Part shown: piece by piece, positions 42,543-43,118 of the stretch
Layout: each line of letters starts with the position of its first letter
Position numbering within the stretch: position 1 is the stretch's first letter
DNA from: JASMHC01 sp042092935
Lineage (GTDB): Bacteria > Pseudomonadota > Alphaproteobacteria > Rhodobacterales > Rhodobacteraceae
Reading direction: 5' to 3'
Assembly (NCBI GenBank): GCA_042092935.1
Contig: JBELFK010000008.1
Coordinates: 1 to 43,118, forward strand
Length of the DNA stretch: 43,118 nucleotides
Program-made: the position numbers and the translations under genes
Notes under the pieces: generated by a model
The model's database searches: none
What the model saw: the letters and a program-made list of their open reading frames with translations, nothing else
Told to the model about the DNA's origin: nothing

Positions 42543-43118
42543 TTAGGCCGCTTCAGCAGCCATTTTCTCGGCTTTAGCGATCACTTCGTCGATGCCGCCA
42601 ACCATGTAGAACGCGCCTTCTGGAAGGTGGTCATACTCGCCAGCAACAACAGCTTTGAACGAAGCGATTGTGTCTTCAAGCGGAACCTGAACACCGTCAG
42701 AGCCTGTGAACACTTTCGCAACGTCGAACGGCTGCGACAGGAAGCGTTCGATCTTACGCGCACGGGCAACAGCCATTTTGTCGTCTTCTGACAGTTCGTC
42801 CATACCAAGAATGGCGATGATGTCCTGAAGCGACTTGTAGCGCTGAAGAACCTGCTGAACGTCGGTCGCAACTGTGTAGTGCTCTTCACCGATGACAAGT
42901 GGATCGAGCAGACGCGATGTCGAACCCAGTGGATCCACAGCGGGGTAGATACCTTTTTCCGAGATTGCACGGTCAAGAACGGTTGTCGCATCAAGGTGCG
43001 CAAACGATGTTGCCGGAGCAGGGTCAGTCAAGTCATCCGCTGGAACATATACGGCCTGAACCGAAGTGATCGAACCAGATTTGGTCGACGCAATACGTTC
43101 CTGCATCGCACCCATGTC
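42543..43118 (-). CDS. atpD: F1 ATP synthase beta subunit, 3' part only
   Basis: The last 191 residues of the catalytic subunit, cut by the right edge (family length about 470). It starts in DMGAMQERIASTKSGSITSVQ and includes YVPADDLTDPAPATSFAHLDATTVL, YPAVDPLGSTSRLLDP and the C-terminal helical domain ending in EKMAAEAA (quoted in pieces). The Walker A motif lies outside the window. Confidence 0.97.
   Translation of the reverse strand, partial: DMGAMQERIASTKSGSITSVQAVYVPADDLTDPAPATSFAHLDATTVLDRAISEKGIYPAVDPLGSTSRLLDPLVIGEEHYTVATDVQQVLQRYKSLQDIIAILGMDELSEDDKMAVARARKIERFLSQPFDVAKVFTGSDGVQVPLEDTIASFKAVVAGEYDHLPEGAFYMVGGIDEVIAKAEKMAAEAA

Noticed and set aside
1..43118. CRISPR array, prophage, insertion sequence or toxin-antitoxin pair
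   Set aside because: I looked for regular spaced repeats, transposase motifs, integrase genes and short paired genes and saw none.

Overview
This window looks like a chromosomal scaffold from a marine Rhodobacterales bacterium of the Roseobacter group (Alphaproteobacteria). Signs of this are the moderate-to-high GC content, the hsp20-DUF1150 pair, the DUF2161, DUF465 and TIGR01459-type HAD genes, a manganese-dependent pyrophosphatase, the layout of the nitrate reductase region and an alphaproteobacterial 16S leader at the left edge. The genes are mostly ordinary core and respiratory genes, and no insertion sequence, prophage or CRISPR array is visible. It is a draft assembly: three runs of exactly 100 N (5379-5478, 35535-35634, 38971-39070) are placeholder gaps. 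The second is an artefact, because the same 55 bases lie on both sides of it.

Layout. 1-317 (minus strand): promoters and leader of an rRNA operon whose 16S gene should start just left of the window. 522-5181: a tandem glycine riboswitch followed by gcvT-gcvH-gcvP, the glycine cleavage system, then a gapped methyltransferase. 5620-7692: a PagL-like lipid A deacylase divergent from a GT4 glycosyltransferase, then tRNA-Thr(UGU). 7760-21583: an anaerobic nitrate respiration island. A NarR/DNR-type Crp-Fnr regulator is divergent from narK1-narK2-narGHJI-ppiC-moeA-DUF2478-dsrC-like, and two FNR/DNR-type boxes lie in the control region. Transport, catalytic subunits, chaperone, foldase and molybdenum-cofactor insertion are thus encoded together.

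21596-24669: a small island with a radical SAM/SPASM enzyme, a NeuD/PglD-type acyltransferase fused to an NRPS-type carrier domain, and a divergent UDP-glucuronate decarboxylase. It probably makes or decorates an unusual sugar and is the least explained part of the window. 24649-25680: DUF1150 and hsp20 behind a probable RpoH promoter, then a DUF465 protein. 25738-27292: purE-purK. 27311-30660: a secreted lipase-like hydrolase, a Nudix hydrolase, an exported beta-helix/membrane protein and an EamA transporter.

30801-32865: groES-groEL under a CIRCE operator. 32999-35720: a DUF2161 PD-(D/E)XK protein, the pyrophosphatase and a glutathione S-transferase-like protein. 35837-39610: HAD-IIA hydrolase, MaoC hydratase, ribF, a cysteine-cluster protein and a gapped threonine aldolase. 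39887-43118: HCCA isomerase-like protein, prs, an H-type lectin protein, and atpC plus the 3' part of atpD, which runs off the right edge.
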